The notes under the pieces: model-generated | Databases searched by the model: none | What the model was told of the DNA's origin: nothing | The model's input: the letters and a program-made list of their open reading frames with translations, nothing else | Part shown: positions 22,176 to 22,461 of the stretch, in pieces | Numbering within the stretch: the first letter of the stretch is position 1 | Layout of the letters: each line of letters starts with the position of its first letter | From: an uncultured Acidimicrobiaceae bacterium | Lineage (GTDB): Bacteria; Actinomycetota; Acidimicrobiia; Acidimicrobiales; RAAP-2 | Length of the DNA: 22,461 nucleotides | Assembly: GCA_937894805.1 (NCBI GenBank) | Contig: CALAYR010000143.1 | Coordinates: forward strand, 1 to 22,461 | Direction of reading: 5' to 3' | Program-made: the position numbers and the translations under genes

Positions 22176-22461
22176 ATGGAACTGAAGAACACTTCAGCGC
22201 TCGTTACCGGTGGCGCGTCGGGCCTCGGTGAAGCTACCGCCCGTCTGCTCGCCGAGCGCGGCGTCAAGGTCGTCATCATGGACCTCAATGACGAAAAGGG
22301 TGAAGCACTCGCCAAGGAGCTCGGTGGCACGTACGTCCACTGTGACGTCACCAATGTCGAGCAGGTCATCGCCTCGATCGACGCCGCCACGGCTATGGCT
22401 CCTCTCTGGAGCGTCGTGAACTGCGCCGGTATCGGCTGGGCCACCCGCACCCTCGGCAAGG
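22176..22461 (+). CDS. Short-chain dehydrogenase, 3-hydroxyacyl-CoA dehydrogenase-like (5' part)
   Basis: 95 codons before the window edge. ATG with AAAGGA 7 nt upstream, unlike the leaderless neighbours. The N-terminus shows the classical SDR cofactor motif TGGASGLG, an acidic residue after strand 2 (VVIMDLND, suggesting NAD), a CDVTN segment and the NCAG motif. The opening LKNTSALVTGGASGLGEATA resembles type II 3-hydroxyacyl-CoA dehydrogenases (HSD17B10-like), which oxidise beta-hydroxyacyl-CoA in fatty-acid degradation. The catalytic Ser-Tyr-Lys lies outside the window, so substrate class is tentative. Confidence 0.87.
   Translation, partial: MELKNTSALVTGGASGLGEATARLLAERGVKVVIMDLNDEKGEALAKELGGTYVHCDVTNVEQVIASIDAATAMAPLWSVVNCAGIGWATRTLGK

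Overview
The window looks like chromosomal DNA of a moderately high-GC actinobacterium, perhaps a member of the Acidimicrobiia. The pointers are GTG starts, apparent leaderless genes, Thr-rich linkers in exported proteins and actinobacterial-looking homologues. The taxonomic guess is inference. No RNA genes, insertion sequences, integrases or CRISPR arrays were seen.

Left block (1-8125, all minus strand): a two-gene cell-surface operon. The first gene encodes a 1330-residue protein that joins a secreted, adhesin-like multidomain region to about nine or ten C-terminal membrane segments. Its stop overlaps the start of the second gene (TAATG). That second gene is open to the window edge and encodes a secreted protein with ten fibronectin-III-like domains and an embedded NHL/Vgb-like repeat region. 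The operon has a TTGACT-17-TAGGCA promoter and a hairpin in its presumed leader. A second secreted protein (10826-12901) has 14 cysteine-paired beta-propeller blades and a very similar promoter, TTGACG-17-TAGACA.

Middle (8126-15920): a quinone-oxidoreductase-type MDR enzyme diverges from an APC amino-acid permease. The permease converges on the propeller gene across a strong bidirectional terminator. Next is a minus-strand operon of an old-yellow-enzyme family oxidoreductase, an isochorismatase-like hydrolase and an OsmC-like peroxidase. An exported protein with a Gmad2-like domain diverges from it.

Right block (15935-22461): ribonuclease D with no canonical start codon, an orphan OmpR-type response regulator, a Bcp-type peroxiredoxin, a minus-strand pair of an Fe(II)/2-oxoglutarate oxygenase (HxD...H) and a formaldehyde-activating-enzyme (Fae) homologue, a divergent MFS exporter, RlmN, and the start of a short-chain dehydrogenase.

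The most interesting points are three. The oxygenase-Fae pair overlaps by GTGA, suggesting an oxidative demethylase coupled to formaldehyde capture. Six starts lie exactly 6 nt after a TANNNT box, which suggests leaderless transcripts and explains the odd ribonuclease D start. The adhesin-membrane fusion and its coupled FN3 partner form a surface system I do not recognise.
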